In this document: one piece after another, positions 62,640 to 64,000 of the stretch
How the letters are laid out: the number at the start of each line of letters is the position of its first letter
Position numbering within the stretch: position 1 is the stretch's first letter
Assembly (NCBI GenBank): GCA_026315105.1
Contig: CM048746.1
Location: 145,186,730-145,250,729 of the forward strand
DNA: 64,000 nucleotides
Origin: Locusta migratoria
Taxonomy: Eukaryota; Arthropoda; Insecta; Orthoptera; Acrididae
Direction: 5' to 3'
Translations under genes and position numbers: made by a program
Notes under the pieces: generated by a model
What the model saw: the letters and a program-made list of their open reading frames with translations, nothing else
What the model was told of the DNA's origin: nothing
The model's database searches: none

Positions 62640-62990
62640 TTTTTAGAACCTTGGTTCTCAATGACAACAGGACAGATGGAATTGTGATGGGAAGTCCCTT
62701 GTCACCTATCATTGCTAATTTATTCATGAATGACTTTGAAGAACGTTTATTGGAATCAGAGGCGATGAAATATGCTTTTTTTTTCAGATGCGTAGACGAC
62801 AGGTTTCATATTTGGCCCCATGGTACATCTAAATTCAATCCACTCTAACATCCGCTTCACCATGGAGCTGTAAAAGAATGGTTGCTTTCTCTTCCTTGTT
62901 GTGTTGGTTAGGAGGAAAGCAGATGAAACGTTGAGATGTACAGTTTACAGGAACCAAACACAGATTTCTCTCTGTAGGCTGATAGTTGTC
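62640..62990 (+). pseudogene. Penelope-like reverse transcriptase fragment
   Basis: The frame IVMGSPLSPIIANLFMNDFE, then RCVDDRFHIWPHG, shows the PLE RT motif MGSPLSP..A.LFM and the catalytic VDD (usual form YVDDTF; here CVDDRF). After a frameshift HSNIRFTMEL*KNGCFLFL and VRRKADETLRCTVYRNQT follow the family pattern (I.FT.E.E..G.L.FLDV...R). Both ends are missing and several stops occur. It is possibly another copy of one of the PLE families at 55.3 or 58.1 kb. Confidence 0.8.
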
Positions 62991-63335
62991 ACCGTCCAGA
63001 TCAGCGTGAACGGGTTCTATGTACCTTATTGCTGTTGGTTTTCATCTTTGTTCGTGTGATGACAGTGCCTGCTTGCTTGCTCGGTGTGTGTTGTCTTTTT
63101 GTTGTCATTGAGAGCCTAGTTTTTAAACGTCGTTGCACATAGCTTACTCGCTCCTGCCAAAATGTCCCCTGTCGCTGACTTTCATACCTGGCTGCACACC
63201 CGTCAAGTTTTTGAATGCGCTACACGCCGCGAGAAATTAAATAATCACAGAGTTAGTGATGATCTGGCAAGGAATATCGGCCACAGGCAAATTGACTTAT
63301 TCTTGCTAATGTCACCAAGGGTTATGGAAATATTC

Positions 63336-63338
<3 letters not shown>

Positions 63339-63397
<59 letters not shown>
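63339..63397. repeat. 59-bp poly(A) run
   Basis: An uninterrupted A tract. It could be the tail of a retrocopy ending here in forward orientation, but no TSD pair or recognised body was found upstream. Confidence 0.85.
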
Positions 63398-63398
<1 letters not shown>

Positions 63399-63529
63399 GC
63401 CCAAAGAATGGCGGCAGAATTTGGTTTGAAGCAATCTAACACGCAGAAAATACGGAGACAGAGCCCACATCCGTTCCGATTCAAAATCCAATGCCACCAG
63501 GCTAAACTATGAGTAGTGTGACAAAGTTA

Positions 63530-63705
63530 AAAATGTTCAAATGTTTGTAACTCTATGGGACTTCTTTGGTTATTAGTCACTAGGCTTAAAAACTACATAA
63601 ACCAAGTTAAAGTAACTTAAGTAGAAAACATGCACACCCATGCCGGAGGGAGGATTCGAACCGCCGACGGTGAGCAACCGCGCACTCCGCAGGAAGAAGC
63701 CTCCG
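63530..63705 (-). repeat. SINE C, head partly missing
   Basis: The reverse copy has tail 'aaaaatgttcaaatgtttgt', body 'agtaacttaagtagaaaaca' and B-box region 'ggaggattcgaaccgccgac'. The 5' end of the tRNA-like head is truncated near 'cctccgcggc'. Confidence 0.75.
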
Positions 63706-63825
63706 CGGCAATTCGACAAATGGCTGACTTTGCAAACCAGATCCTCACAATGGTTGATAATGAAGGATTCGATGTCGGCTACAAGTGGTACAGTTGAATT
63801 TCAATGAAGACATGAATGAGTGAAA

Positions 63826-64000
63826 CTGGCGATTTTGGGTTTCCGAAAATCCTTATTAGTTGTGAAGAAAAACCACGGTACTCCTCCAAAGTCACTGTGT
63901 GGGCTGCAGTATGCAACAGAGGCATTATTACTTGTGTTTTCATGCAAGAAACGATCGTTAGTGAACGTTACATTGCTATTTTGGGTTCTACTGTCGCCAC
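63826..64000 (+). pseudogene. DDE transposase fragment, cut by window end
   Basis: The frame ETGDFGFPKILISCEEKPRY continues SSKVTVWAAVCNRGIITCVF and SERYIAIL. It matches the central DDE region of a Tc1/mariner-superfamily transposase (..S.KVTVWAA....GIIG..F, then V.S.RY..ML). The part upstream is degraded, with stops at 63700-63825. The gene runs out of the window. Confidence 0.65.

Noticed and set aside
1..64000. CRISPR array, prophage, operon or bacterial defence system
   Set aside because: No regularly spaced repeats with spacers, no bacterial gene organisation; all signals are eukaryotic transposable elements.

Overview
The window is a gene-poor, transposable-element-dense stretch of a eukaryotic nuclear genome. 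The best guess for the source is an orthopteran insect of the grasshopper/locust type. This rests on abundant tRNA-headed SINEs of a kind I associate with Schistocerca-like genomes, many CR1/Jockey-superfamily, RTE-like and Penelope retroelements, and DUF4817/Tc1/mariner and hAT transposons. That assignment is recognition from memory, not a database result. Almost every open frame is a transposon protein or a chance frame through a SINE. Only two short stretches look like possible host exons: 5822-6093, an unknown frame with good splice signals on both sides, and 22504-22651, the start of a MADF-domain protein.

Family names used here are my own. SINE A, B, C, D and F are tRNA-headed SINEs, and SINE3 is 5S-rRNA-headed. 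'WGNS-type LINE' is a degraded non-LTR family named for a C-terminal motif. Target-site duplications (TSDs) were read by eye and let the insertion order be reconstructed at many places.

Layout. 1-5.4 kb: LINE fragments and a three-deep nest (SINE C, then SINE A, then a CR1-like LINE). 5.8-6.1 kb: candidate host exon. 6.9-8.8 kb: DUF4817-type transposon with long TIRs. 9.1-13.5 kb: WGNS-type LINE carrying SINE D, then a Tc1 transposase split by a hAT-like element that itself carries a SINE B trimer. 13.7-20.7 kb: SINE C split by a LINE, mariner remnants and a long RTE-like LINE. 20.8-22.7 kb: GC-rich sequence, a hAT copy with a perfect 8-bp TSD, and the MADF exon. 22.9-29.6 kb: a hairpin element, then a SINE B trimer interrupted by an apparently intact two-ORF Tx1/L1-like LINE. 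31.0-37.8 kb: a large fold-back with tRNA-like arms, a LINE carrying a hairpin element in its tail, a second hAT copy, and CR1-like LINE pieces. 38.0-45.9 kb: a mariner-like transposon split by a very young Ty3/gypsy-type LTR retrotransposon with one intact gag-pol frame. 46-57 kb: Helitron, LINE, Penelope and transposase debris, a 5S-derived SINE and a 600-bp MITE. 58.1-61.1 kb: a Penelope-like element (PLE) split by an IR/DR Tc1-like element that carries SINE A. 61-64 kb: Tc1, Penelope RT and transposase fragments.

The most interesting cross-cutting signal is a small hammerhead-ribozyme-like motif. It consists of CTGANGA, one extra base, a GC hairpin, then GAAA followed in most copies by a short palindrome. 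It recurs in the inverted arms of at least four palindromic elements, including the terminal repeats of the Penelope element. The second is the intact LINE sitting precisely in the D-arm/A-box of a tRNA-like SINE head. No prokaryotic system, CRISPR array or rRNA operon is present.
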